A DNA stretch of 37,103 nucleotides. It comes from Porphyromonadaceae bacterium UBA4702 (GTDB lineage: Bacteria; Bacteroidota; Bacteroidia; Bacteroidales; Muribaculaceae). Position numbers and translations under genes: made by a program. This document shows positions 25,984-32,906 of the stretch, one piece after another (the stretch's first letter is position 1; each line of letters begins with the position of its first letter). The DNA lies in the NCBI GenBank assembly GCA_002404675.1, contig DHKE01000064.1:1-37103 (forward strand), written 5' to 3'. The notes beneath the pieces were generated by a model that was not told the origin of the DNA, did not search any database, and saw only the letters and a list, made by a program, of their open reading frames with translations.

Positions 25984-27726
25984 ATGGACACCTCAACAAG
26001 GAAAAAGTATTTCTGGCTGCTCGCGGCCATTGTTTTCGTGCTTCTCTTCCTGTTCCTCGGCCTGTCGCCGTTCAATACCAAGGGAGAGCCGCGTGAGGCC
26101 GTGGTGGCAGTCTCTATGCTGAACCAGGACAACTGGATATTGCCGGTCAACAACGGCATCGACATGGCTTACAAGCCGCCGTTGTTCCATTGGTGCATCG
26201 CCGCATTGTCGTCCGTCACAGGTGCGGTGACGGAATACACGTCGCGCATGCCGTCGGCTCTCGCCCTCGCTGCGATGACGCTTGCCGGTTTCCTGTTCTA
26301 TGCCAAGCGGCGCGGCGTGCAAGTCGCGTTCATCGCCGCGCTGGTTACGCTGACCAGCTTCGAGGTGCACCGTGCCGGCACAAACTGCCGTGTGGACATG
26401 CTGCTGACGGCGTTCATGGTCATTTCCCTGTACCTGCTGTACCGGTGGCATGAGCGTGACATGAAGGGCGTGCCGTGGGTTGCGATATTATGCCTGAGCG
26501 GCGCGTTCCTGACCAAAGGGCCGGTAGGGATGCTGCTGCCCTGCCTCGTCATCGCAGTTTTCATGCTGATACGCGGACGGCGGTTCGCCGAGGTGCTGTG
26601 GAAACTGGCTTGCGTCGCGCTTGCCTCGTGCGTGCTGCCGCTGCTGTGGTACATTGCGGCATACAGACAGGGAGGCGAGGAGTTCCTGCAGCTCGTGCTG
26701 GAGGAAAACGTGCTGCGCTTCCTCGGCAAGATGACCTACGGCTCGCACGAAAACCCGGTGTACTACAACTTCCTGACCGTCCTGTCCGGCTTCCTGCCGT
26801 ACACGCTTATGGCGCTGATTTCACTGTTCACATTGCGCTATAAAGGGTGCATCACCGGCAAGCCGCGACAGTGGTGGACGCGCTTCAAGACGTACATACG
26901 CGAAATGGACGACACGCGGCTGTTCTCGCTGCTCAGCATCGCCATCATATTCGTGTTCTACTGCATACCGAAAAGCAAGCGCAGCGTCTACCTGCTCCCG
27001 ATATACCCGTTCATAGCCTATTTCCTGGCGGAATACATATTGTGGCTCGTGCGCACACGCCCGGGCGTGGTTAAATCTTTCGGACACATAATGTCGGCAA
27101 TTTCGGTTGCCGTAGGCGTAGCGTTCATTTACCTCGGCTGCGGCGGGTCTGTGGACGCCCTGTTCAGCGGCAAGCACGCCGCACAGAATATGGAGTACGC
27201 ACAGTCTGTTGCAGCCTCGTCGCACAACCTGCTTTCCGACGGGCTTGTACTGCTTATGCTGGCAGCGGCGGTGTCATACATCGCCATATACTCCCGACAA
27301 CAGAAGTTTGACGCCAAAGGGTGCTGGCGGATGTTCGCGGTTGTCATCACGCTCTACATGGCGTTCGACGGCGTGTTCGCGCCGGCAATAATGCGAGTCA
27401 AGACCGACAAGTATGTGGCAGAACGGATTGCGGAACTCGTGCCGCAAGGCAAGCTGTACTCGTGCCACACTGGCCAGACCTCCGGCAACCCGATGCGGCA
27501 GTTCACTGTCAACTTCTATCTGGGCGACCGCGCTGTGCCTTTTGACGCGGAGAAGCCGGCGAGCGGCTACCTGATAGCCGGCGAAGAAGAAGCGGCAAAG
27601 TTCACCTCGGCGCACCCCGGATACACGCTGCAACAGGTCTATGACAGCGGACACCGCAGCTGCGACGACCGCAAAATACTGCGCCTGTACCGCTTCAGCA
27701 AAGGACAACCGCCGATGACGCCATGA
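25984..27726 (+). CDS. ArnT-like polytopic glycosyltransferase
   Basis: The 580-residue protein is hydrophobic with about a dozen predicted membrane helices. The first periplasmic loop has the acidic GEPREA motif (E35, E38) and is followed by YKPPLFHW, both typical of the ArnT/PMT-like GT-C families that use undecaprenyl- or dolichyl-phosphate-linked sugars. A soluble C-terminal region of about 110 residues follows the last helix. It probably sits in the inner membrane and moves a sugar from a lipid carrier to lipid A or another periplasmic acceptor. The sugar need not be aminoarabinose: no arn genes are visible in the window. It has its own -7 box and looks unrelated to the preceding operon. 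Confidence 0.85.
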   Translation: MDTSTRKKYFWLLAAIVFVLLFLFLGLSPFNTKGEPREAVVAVSMLNQDNWILPVNNGIDMAYKPPLFHWCIAALSSVTGAVTEYTSRMPSALALAAMTLAGFLFYAKRRGVQVAFIAALVTLTSFEVHRAGTNCRVDMLLTAFMVISLYLLYRWHERDMKGVPWVAILCLSGAFLTKGPVGMLLPCLVIAVFMLIRGRRFAEVLWKLACVALASCVLPLLWYIAAYRQGGEEFLQLVLEENVLRFLGKMTYGSHENPVYYNFLTVLSGFLPYTLMALISLFTLRYKGCITGKPRQWWTRFKTYIREMDDTRLFSLLSIAIIFVFYCIPKSKRSVYLLPIYPFIAYFLAEYILWLVRTRPGVVKSFGHIMSAISVAVGVAFIYLGCGGSVDALFSGKHAAQNMEYAQSVAASSHNLLSDGLVLLMLAAAVSYIAIYSRQQKFDAKGCWRMFAVVITLYMAFDGVFAPAIMRVKTDKYVAERIAELVPQGKLYSCHTGQTSGNPMRQFTVNFYLGDRAVPFDAEKPASGYLIAGEEEAAKFTSAHPGYTLQQVYDSGHRSCDDRKILRLYRFSKGQPPMTP

Positions 27727-27794
27727 AAAACCGTCCACAAACAGCACTGTCAATCAGCCGGTTAAAAAGTAAATGAAATTTTCTTCCCGAAAAA

Positions 27795-27826
27795 TTTGGT
27801 CAGGTCAGGAATAAGCAGTAATTTTG
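27795..27826 (+). promoter_or_regulatory. Promoter of tRNA-Gln
   Basis: TTTG at 27795-27798 and TAATTTTG at 27819-27826 are separated by exactly 20 bp, a full match to the Bacteroidetes promoter. Transcription would begin about 35 nt before the mature tRNA. Confidence 0.75.
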
Positions 27827-27868
27827 CAACGTCAAAAGGCAAAGAGATGCCCCGAAAGATGACAACGA

Positions 27869-27939
27869 TGCCTTGTGGTGTAATGGTAGCACACCGGATT
27901 CTGGTTCCGTTTGTGAGGGTTCGAGTCCTTCCAAGGCAA
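27869..27939 (+). tRNA. tRNA-Gln (anticodon CTG)
   Basis: The acceptor stem TGCCTTG pairs with CAAGGCA, with A as discriminator. The D stem is GTG(T) with (G)CAC and the T arm is GAGGG, TTCGAGT, CCTTC. The anticodon loop TTCTGGT, closed by CGGA with TCCG, presents CTG, which reads CAG. CCA is not encoded. The 3' end overlaps the left attachment site of the integrated element and the gene is left intact. Confidence 0.93.
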
Positions 27940-27940
27940 C
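27924..27940 (+). repeat. attL core
   Basis: This 17-bp core covers the 3' part of the T arm and acceptor stem of tRNA-Gln plus one base. It is identical to 36859-36875. Confidence 0.85.
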
Positions 27941-27958
27941 TATGGCATTACTATGCAC

Positions 27959-28022
27959 TTACGGCAGATTTACAAAACGCTTACTGACAGCAAGTTAAAG
28001 CGAAAACGTAAATCTGCCGTAA
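27959..28022. repeat. Perfect 15-bp inverted repeat inside the left end
   Basis: TTACGGCAGATTTAC (27959-27973) is the exact reverse complement of GTAAATCTGCCGTAA (28008-28022), with a 34-bp spacer. It sits 19 bp inside the element, where integrase arm-type or excisionase sites are expected. As RNA it could also form a long-stem hairpin at the end of the tRNA transcript. Confidence 0.75.
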
Positions 28023-28039
28023 TGCGTGTGTAACGCCTT

Positions 28040-28059
28040 AATCCGTTTATGTTGTTACG
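28040..28059 (+). repeat. Left copy of a terminal repeat (candidate integrase arm site)
   Basis: This 20-bp stretch, containing GTTTATGTTGTTACG, matches 36769-36788 at the other end of the element in 19 of 20 positions and in the same orientation. Confidence 0.65.
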
Positions 28060-28102
28060 CTGGTTGTTATGCACCACGCGCTTGCATTGCCCGATTTATC
28101 GC

Positions 28103-28110
28103 TAACTTTG
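28103..28110 (+). promoter_or_regulatory. -7 box of the integrase promoter
   Basis: TAACTTTG lies 43 nt upstream of the integrase ATG. A TTG at 28082-28084, 18 bp upstream, may be the -33 box. The promoter lies inside the element, so expression does not depend on the tRNA promoter. Confidence 0.55.
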
Positions 28111-28153
28111 CACTGGCAGAAATGCTAAACAACCCAAAAGCCACAAGCTGACA

Positions 28154-29533
28154 ATGAAAGCAACACTATACATTTCCGCGAGTGCCGAGGGGATAGTCCC
28201 GGCACGTTACCGCCTGACAGACGGCAGGGCGGTTCAGCTGTACCACACAAGCGACATTCGCGCACGCGCCGAGGAGCTGCGCAAGTTCAACCCCGACTGC
28301 ACGCCGCGCCGCCGCGTGTCGTACAGCCGCGACCTTGCCGCGCTGCTGTGGGAGCGGCGGGTGCTGATAGAGGACACCTACCTGAAAGCGTCGGCGGCAG
28401 GGCGCGTGCCGTCGGCGAAGGAGTTCCACGCGCTGATGAGTGAAGCCCTCAACCCCACACCCGACAAGCCGAAAGGCGTTCAGCTGCTGGAGGCGTTCAG
28501 CGACCACGCAGAGCAACCGCATTTCAGCGAGGCGCGGAAGCGCGGCTACCGCGTGACGCGCGGCATACTTGAGCGGTTCTTGCTTGTCAATGATGCAGAG
28601 GGGATAACCGCCGCCGAGTTCACAGCCGACCACGTGGAAGCGTTTGCGGCGTTCTGCCGTGATGAGTACATGATTGCAGATGACCCGAGGTTTGCGGAAG
28701 TGTACAGGGGGCTGAACAGGCGACCCGATGCCGAGAGGGCGCAAAACACCGTGGCGGCTAAGCTGCGGCAGCTGCAAGCGGTGTTCTCGCGGCTGGAAGA
28801 AGCGGAGGTTATAGACCGCTCTCCGTTCAGGCGGCTGGGCAAGGCGCGTCACGCCGCCGCGATGCGCGAAAGCTATTCGCCCCCCGACAGCCTCACCCTT
28901 GACGAGTTGAACAGGTTGCGCCGCGCCGCGATGCCCGAGGAGCTGGAGGAGACGCGGCGGGCGTTTGTGCTGCAATGCGCCGTGGGGGCGCGTGTCGGCG
29001 ACTTCGCGATGCTGACAACGGATAACGTTTCAGTGACGGAGGGAGGGGCGGCGTATCTGCACTACGTGCCGCGCAAGACGCGGAACACGAGCCTTGCCGA
29101 GGTGCGCACGCCGCTTGTATTATACGCGCTTGAGCTTGTCAGGCGTTCGGGGCTGCGGTTCGGCATACTCCGCAACGTGTCGGGGCATGACGGCTACAAC
29201 GCCCGGATACGGCGCGTGGTGCGAGAGGCTGGCATAACGCGGCAGGTGTGCGTGTCCGTCGGCGGCGAGGTGCGGCGCGTGCCGCTGTGCGATGCCGCCA
29301 GCTCAAAGTGGGCGCGGCGCACGTTCGTGACGCTGTGCGACATGGCGGAGGCGCGGCACGCGGTGTCGGGGCTGCACGCCGAGGGGTCAAAAGCGGTTCG
29401 GCATTATTCCGCCCTCACGCTTGACGACAGGTTCGCGCTGGTGTCGGCTGCTTACGGCGAGCCGCTTTACCGCGTGTCCGAGGGGCTGGAAGCGGTTGAG
29501 GCGCCAGACAAGGGAAAGGAGGTGACGGCATGA
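28154..29533 (+). CDS. Tyrosine recombinase (integrase)
   Basis: The 459-residue protein has a SAM-like N-terminal half (about 105-235) and a tyrosine-recombinase catalytic half. Catalytic candidates are R280 (GARVGDFA), K308 (PRKTRNT), K385 and R388 (KWARRTF, the HxxR box with Lys instead of His), H408 and nucleophile Y418 (RHYSAL). Lysine at that position is tolerated in some family members. It should integrate and excise the element at the tRNA-Gln 3' end. It lies next to attL and its stop overlaps the next start (ATGA), preceded by a strong Shine-Dalgarno sequence, so the next protein is translationally coupled to it. Confidence 0.92.
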   Translation: MKATLYISASAEGIVPARYRLTDGRAVQLYHTSDIRARAEELRKFNPDCTPRRRVSYSRDLAALLWERRVLIEDTYLKASAAGRVPSAKEFHALMSEALNPTPDKPKGVQLLEAFSDHAEQPHFSEARKRGYRVTRGILERFLLVNDAEGITAAEFTADHVEAFAAFCRDEYMIADDPRFAEVYRGLNRRPDAERAQNTVAAKLRQLQAVFSRLEEAEVIDRSPFRRLGKARHAAAMRESYSPPDSLTLDELNRLRRAAMPEELEETRRAFVLQCAVGARVGDFAMLTTDNVSVTEGGAAYLHYVPRKTRNTSLAEVRTPLVLYALELVRRSGLRFGILRNVSGHDGYNARIRRVVREAGITRQVCVSVGGEVRRVPLCDAASSKWARRTFVTLCDMAEARHAVSGLHAEGSKAVRHYSALTLDDRFALVSAAYGEPLYRVSEGLEAVEAPDKGKEVTA

Positions 29534-30384
29534 AGAAGTCGGATTTGCGAGTGCTTGAGGTTGCCGCGTCGTGGGCTGCGCGGCTGAACTGGATAGAGAC
29601 GCTGCGGAGCGCGTCCGTGGCGATGAGAGACGCAACGGAGGAGCAAGCCGCCGCCGAGTACGACAGGGGGCTGTTTATCCTTGTCAAAGACATGGCGGAG
29701 GGTCTGCCGATGCTGCGTGACGCGCTGGCGGACACGGAGGAGGCGGACGACTGGCGAGCCGTCGGCGAGTATGCCGAGGAGTTCAGGCGGCTGGCTGAAA
29801 GGCTTGAGACGCTGGCGGCGGAGAGGTTCGGCAGGGTTATAGACGGCGCGGCGCGTGGCGGTGACGGGTTCACGGCGCAGACCGCCGCCGCCGTGGCTGG
29901 CGAGGTGCGGCTGCTGCTTGAGATGCACGAGCGGCGCGGCGTGCCGCCCGAGGCAGTGCAGATGCCCGACAAGGCAGGGGCGGCGGACGATGAGGCAGTG
30001 CAGGGCGCGGCGGCTGAAAAGCATTCCGACACGCTGGAGGACTTCGTGACGGTGAAAGCCGCCGCCGATAACGTGGCGCGGCTGCTGCTTGAGCACGGCG
30101 AGGGCAAGCAAATGCAGTTCGCAATGACAGCCGCCGCAGTCAAATATGGTTTGCTTGACGGATACCCGATATACCCGGCATACGCCGAACTGTTCAACCG
30201 CCGCTGGGGCGACTGGCGGAAAAGGGACAAGCCGTACAGCGAGCGGCATTATTACGCCCTCAAAAACAAGGGGTGGGAGGCGGTGAAGCACAAGCCGAAA
30301 ACCGCCGCGTGGGAAGCCGTGTGCAGACTTGCCGAGGAGTACGGCATACCGCCGAGGGGGCGGAATACGTACAGACACGAATAA
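29530..30384 (+). CDS. Unknown element protein coupled to the integrase
   Basis: The 284-residue protein begins in the ATGA overlap with the integrase stop behind AAGGAGGTGA. The N-terminal 140 residues are acidic and helical (LRVLEVAASWAARLNW, EFRRLAERLETLAAE). The C-terminal 90 residues form a distinct basic domain (YGLLDGYPIYPAYAELFNRR, GDWRKRDKPYSERHYYALK) that could bind nucleic acid. I do not recognise a family. Coupling to the integrase suggests a role in recombination, excision control or element maintenance. Confidence 0.75.
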   Translation: MKKSDLRVLEVAASWAARLNWIETLRSASVAMRDATEEQAAAEYDRGLFILVKDMAEGLPMLRDALADTEEADDWRAVGEYAEEFRRLAERLETLAAERFGRVIDGAARGGDGFTAQTAAAVAGEVRLLLEMHERRGVPPEAVQMPDKAGAADDEAVQGAAAEKHSDTLEDFVTVKAAADNVARLLLEHGEGKQMQFAMTAAAVKYGLLDGYPIYPAYAELFNRRWGDWRKRDKPYSERHYYALKNKGWEAVKHKPKTAAWEAVCRLAEEYGIPPRGRNTYRHE

Positions 30385-30391
30385 ACGCCGC

Positions 30392-30448
30392 TGGCGGCTT
30401 TTTCCTTGTCAGATGATAAACTGCACGCCCGACAGGGAGAAACGCCGT
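30392..30448 (+). repeat. Interspersed element repeat, copy A
   Basis: The core GGCTTTTTCCTTGTCAGATG followed by a CCCGACAGGGAGAAACGCC segment is shared with copies at 34943-34995 and 36372-36423. In this copy the short hairpin GCCG-CTGG-CGGC before the T-run could terminate the transcript of the gene ending at 30384. Confidence 0.75.
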
Positions 30449-30537
30449 GAGAGGGCTTGTATAAGCCCGACAGGGGGGATTTCCCTTGACTGGCGCAGGA
30501 GCGGACGGTGTTAAAGCCGCACCGCCGTGGCGCAAGT

Positions 30538-30575
30538 CCGTGTAATAGATATATCCTGATATATCTAATACACGG
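30538..30575. repeat. 38-bp near-perfect palindrome
   Basis: The two 18-bp arms (30538-30555 and 30558-30575) are reverse complements except for one base, with a 2-bp centre. The middle is AT-rich (ATAGATATATC) inside GC-rich DNA. It stands in the 420-bp stretch between two genes. It may be a binding site for a dimer, part of a replication origin, or a hairpin in RNA. Confidence 0.75.
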
Positions 30576-30610
30576 CTGGGACGGCAGAGTGTTAAAGCCC
30601 GACAGGGGTA

Positions 30611-30808
30611 TTGCTTTTGTCCGCTTTTGTCCGTAACTTCGCAGTCCCTAAAAGTAACAGCGGCACGGCGTTTGCGGTGCTGTCAGACATAGAAAATTTG
30701 CCCTTTGCAGGTGGCGGTATCGGAAACGACCGCACGGCTACTGTTACAGCCGAGGACACCGCACGCAAGGGGCTTTTTGTATTCCTACCTAAAAGTAACA
30801 GACAATGA
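30611..30808 (+). CDS. Possible small ORF upstream of the small-protein pair
   Basis: A frame of 65 codons can start at TTG 30611 behind AGGGG, and its stop overlaps the next ATG (30805) in an ATGA arrangement. Both ends of the frame encode PKSN because a 14-bp sequence (CCTAAAAGTAACAG) occurs at 30647-30660 and 30788-30801. The peptide is not recognised. The overlap favours translation, but a non-coding leader with direct repeats is equally possible. Confidence 0.3.
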   Translation: MLLSAFVRNFAVPKSNSGTAFAVLSDIENLPFAGGGIGNDRTATVTAEDTARKGLFVFLPKSNRQ

Positions 30809-31128
30809 CAACTTACAGACGAGAGGGCGGCATGACAGCCGCCGAGATGCGCGAGACGCTGCACACGGCGGCGGAGATGCTGGCGGCGTGCCGCCGTATG
30901 CTGGCGACCACGGCGAAGGCGGTGGCGCAGTACACGGTAGCCAACGCGCTGCACAGAGCCGCCGAGAGCGCGGCGAAGGCGCTGGCGCGGCGTGCCGGCG
31001 GCGCGGCGATGCGCATGGCGCAGTGCGAGAACGCTATGAAGTGGATGCGCGACGCGCTGGCGGACGATGCCGAGGGCGACACCCCCGAACATTCAACCTT
31101 GACAAAGGGAAAGGAGGTGACGGCATGA
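30805..31128 (+). CDS. Small alanine-rich helical protein, unknown
   Basis: The 107-residue protein is Ala/Arg/Met-rich and predicted entirely helical (MTAAEMRETLHTAAEMLAAC). It ends LTKGKEVTA, almost the same as the integrase C-terminus, because both 3' ends carry the same Shine-Dalgarno cassette. It overlaps the next gene by 4 nt. No family recognised. Confidence 0.6.
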   Translation: MTTYRREGGMTAAEMRETLHTAAEMLAACRRMLATTAKAVAQYTVANALHRAAESAAKALARRAGGAAMRMAQCENAMKWMRDALADDAEGDTPEHSTLTKGKEVTA

Positions 31129-31619
31129 AAGCAAAGGCAGAGGAGATGACGCGCGAGCAGGTGCGCTACGAGAGCGCGGCGTTGTGCCTGATGAACGAAC
31201 TGTCGGAAGCCGCCGACCGCAACGGCTGGCACTTCCACGACGATGCCGAGTGCAACGTTTGGGAAGTGCTGTCAACGGCGGCGGAATTGCTTGACGACTT
31301 GCGGCTGCTGAACGCATACGAGGCAACCGCGCTTGTGCAGATGCTGGTGCATTACCGCGTGTGGGCTGAACGCCAAGGCACTTCCACTGACAAGGAAACG
31401 GCCGCGTTTGCGCAGTCGGCGGTGCTGGCGGTGCTGCGGAACAACCACAAGCTGGCGGTTCACGCGAGCGCGGCGCAGGCGTGTGTGTCGGCGTTCAACG
31501 CATACTCCGACATGATGAGCGACCGCCGCGCAAGAGACTGGGAGGAGGAGGACGCGGCGAAGAAAGCCGAGAGCCACAACCTCTCAACCCCGACAGGAGG
31601 AAAGGGGGTGTTATCGTGA
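31125..31619 (+). CDS. Unknown helical element protein
   Basis: I chose ATG 31125, which follows AAGGAGGTGA and overlaps the previous stop, although the frame stays open far upstream; the upstream translation is low-complexity and Arg/Gly-rich, as expected for a shadow. The 164-residue protein is helical (AALCLMNELSEAADRNGWHF, LLDDLRLLNAYEATALVQML) and ends in a charged tail. It overlaps the next gene by 4 nt (GTGA). No family recognised. Confidence 0.65.
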   Translation: MKAKAEEMTREQVRYESAALCLMNELSEAADRNGWHFHDDAECNVWEVLSTAAELLDDLRLLNAYEATALVQMLVHYRVWAERQGTSTDKETAAFAQSAVLAVLRNNHKLAVHASAAQACVSAFNAYSDMMSDRRARDWEEEDAAKKAESHNLSTPTGGKGVLS

Positions 31620-31822
31620 CCACGGAATTACCCGACACGCTGATGCCTCACGGACAGTACGGCACAGCCGCCGCCGCAAAAATGCTGGGGGTCAGTGAGC
31701 GGACTATCCGCCGCTGGGCTGAACGCGGTTTCCTGAAGAAGCGTTTGCACAAGTACACCGGCAAGGCGGTATTCCGCGGGGACGAGCTGATAGCCTTTTG
31801 GCACGCGGTGCGGAAAGCCTGA
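31616..31822 (+). CDS. Small HTH protein, excisionase-like
   Basis: The start is GTG 31616, overlapping the previous stop, behind AGGAGG. The 68 residues contain a MerR/excisionase-type helix-turn-helix (AAAKMLGVSERTIRRWAERG) and a wing (GKAVFRGDELIAFW). Such proteins act as recombination directionality factors or as transcriptional regulators. A repeat-rich region that may hold its binding sites begins just after its stop codon. Confidence 0.75.
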   Translation: MTTELPDTLMPHGQYGTAAAAKMLGVSERTIRRWAERGFLKKRLHKYTGKAVFRGDELIAFWHAVRKA

Positions 31823-31828
31823 CATTTC

Positions 31829-31958
31829 GCGGTCAGGAGGATTTCCGATTTCCGATTTCATTTCCGATTTCATTTCCGAATACCCCTGACCGCTAATTTT
31901 TCAAAGCACTGACAATAAGGGCGTTGCAATTTCCGATTTCCGATTTCATTTCCGATTT
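31829..31958. repeat. Heptamer arrays and flanking inverted repeat (candidate iterons)
   Basis: Two arrays built from ATTTCCG and the shorter ATTTC lie at 31841-31879 and 31929-31958 and begin with the same unit order, 88 bp apart (about eight helical turns). The first array is flanked by GCGGTCAGG (31829-31837) and its exact reverse complement CCTGACCGC (31885-31893). The region lies between two HTH genes and upstream of the replication genes. It fits an iteron-type origin or a cooperative operator. Confidence 0.7.
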
Positions 31959-32004
31959 TCCTTGACAGTGATAAAAGTGCCTGAAACTGCCTTTGGATAG
32001 TGCC

Positions 32005-32012
32005 TAACTTTG
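32005..32012 (+). promoter_or_regulatory. -7 box upstream of the second HTH gene
   Basis: TAACTTTG is a full Bacteroidetes -7 match, placed directly after the second heptamer array. No good -33 box is visible at 19-21 bp, so the promoter may need an activator. Transcription would start near 32019. Confidence 0.5.
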
Positions 32013-32058
32013 CGGCGTATCAATAACCGCCGTGAAGAACGGCACAAAAATTCATATT

Positions 32059-32415
32059 ATGACAAAAAGATTTCCAACCAACCCTCAACCCCTGATGCCG
32101 AAAGGCGTTCAGATGACCGCCCCGGCGTTCTCGCTGACAGCCGAGAGCGTGGAAGCAATCGCGGACGCGGTGGCGCGTATCCTTGACGAGCGCATGAAGA
32201 CCGCCGCCGAGGCAGACCGCCGCACCCCTTTGATGAGCCTCAGGCAGACGGCGGAGCGTTTGGGCGTGTCACGCCAGACGCTGCACAAGTGGGAGGCAGT
32301 CGGCTACCTGAAGCCGCTGCGTTTCGGCAAGAGAATACGTTACCGCCGCTGTGACGTAGACAACGTGGCGGAGGCGCAGGAGTTCATGAAAGCAAGAAAG
32401 GAGGCACGCAGATGA
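32059..32415 (+). CDS. HTH protein, excisionase/AlpA-like
   Basis: With ATG 32059 the protein has 118 residues; a GTG at 32032 would add nine. I prefer the ATG because of its AT-rich leader and the distance from the promoter. The C-terminal 60 residues are a MerR/excisionase HTH with wing (RQTAERLGVSRQTLHKWEAV, LRFGKRIRYRRCDVDNV). The N-terminal half is a helix-rich extension (VEAIADAVARILDERMKTAA), perhaps for dimerisation. It may control excision or switch on the replication genes downstream. The next gene overlaps by 4 nt behind AAAGGAGG. Confidence 0.8.
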   Translation: MTKRFPTNPQPLMPKGVQMTAPAFSLTAESVEAIADAVARILDERMKTAAEADRRTPLMSLRQTAERLGVSRQTLHKWEAVGYLKPLRFGKRIRYRRCDVDNVAEAQEFMKARKEARR

Positions 32416-32879
32416 AGACCACGGATACAAAGACTATGAGCCGCGAGGAACTGGAAGCGTATTGTGAAGCCCTTGAGGGGCAAGCCAAACGCGACGCCGA
32501 CACAGTCAACCGCCTGGCAGTCCGCTACAGCGCACTGCTTGACCGTTTGCAGAAGTACGAGGACGAGGACGGCGGCGGCAATGCCACTGACAAGGAAAAG
32601 GATTTGCGCCGCTGTCTGCATATCCTTTACCACGACTTCGCGGAAAGCTTTTCCGGCTGGCTGCGCATAGCCGAATATATCCGCCGCGACGAGGAAAGGG
32701 CATACGAGGCGTTGCGCACAGGCGGCAACGTAGAGGGGCGCATACACGACACGGCGCGGTGGGCTGGCGAGATAGTCCGCAAGACACGCGAGCAACGCGC
32801 CGCGCTGGGGCTTATCAGGGAGATTGCCGAGGCAGCCACAGGCGATTGGCTGTACCTCCTTGACGACATAGACGACTGA
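32412..32879 (+). CDS. Unknown coiled-coil protein of the replication module
   Basis: The 155-residue protein starts in an ATGA overlap with the HTH gene. It is helical, with a likely coiled coil at about 10-50 (REELEAYCEALEGQAKRDAD) and an acidic C-terminus ending LLDDIDD. It is followed after 27 nt by the ATPase gene, so it is probably co-transcribed with the replication genes. No family recognised. Confidence 0.7.
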   Translation: MKTTDTKTMSREELEAYCEALEGQAKRDADTVNRLAVRYSALLDRLQKYEDEDGGGNATDKEKDLRRCLHILYHDFAESFSGWLRIAEYIRRDEERAYEALRTGGNVEGRIHDTARWAGEIVRKTREQRAALGLIREIAEAATGDWLYLLDDIDD

Positions 32880-32906
32880 AACAACCAATAACCAACAATA
32901 AGCGAC

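Noticed and set aside
25984..27726. Glycosyltransferase as an eleventh gene of the operon
   Set aside because: A strong terminator and a separate -7 box lie between it and the operon, and it resembles a stand-alone ArnT-like enzyme.
29467..30378. Minus-strand open frame of about 300 codons opposite the gene at 29530
   Set aside because: The plus-strand frame has a strong Shine-Dalgarno sequence and ATGA coupling; the minus frame has neither and runs on into the integrase gene.
30705..31124. Upstream extension of the gene starting at 31125
   Set aside because: The extension translates to Arg/Gly/Ala low complexity and overlaps the coupled gene 30805-31128; the Shine-Dalgarno sequence and overlap place the start at 31125.
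31841..31958. CRISPR array
   Set aside because: The repeats are 5-7 bp heptamers without unique spacers, and no cas gene is present.
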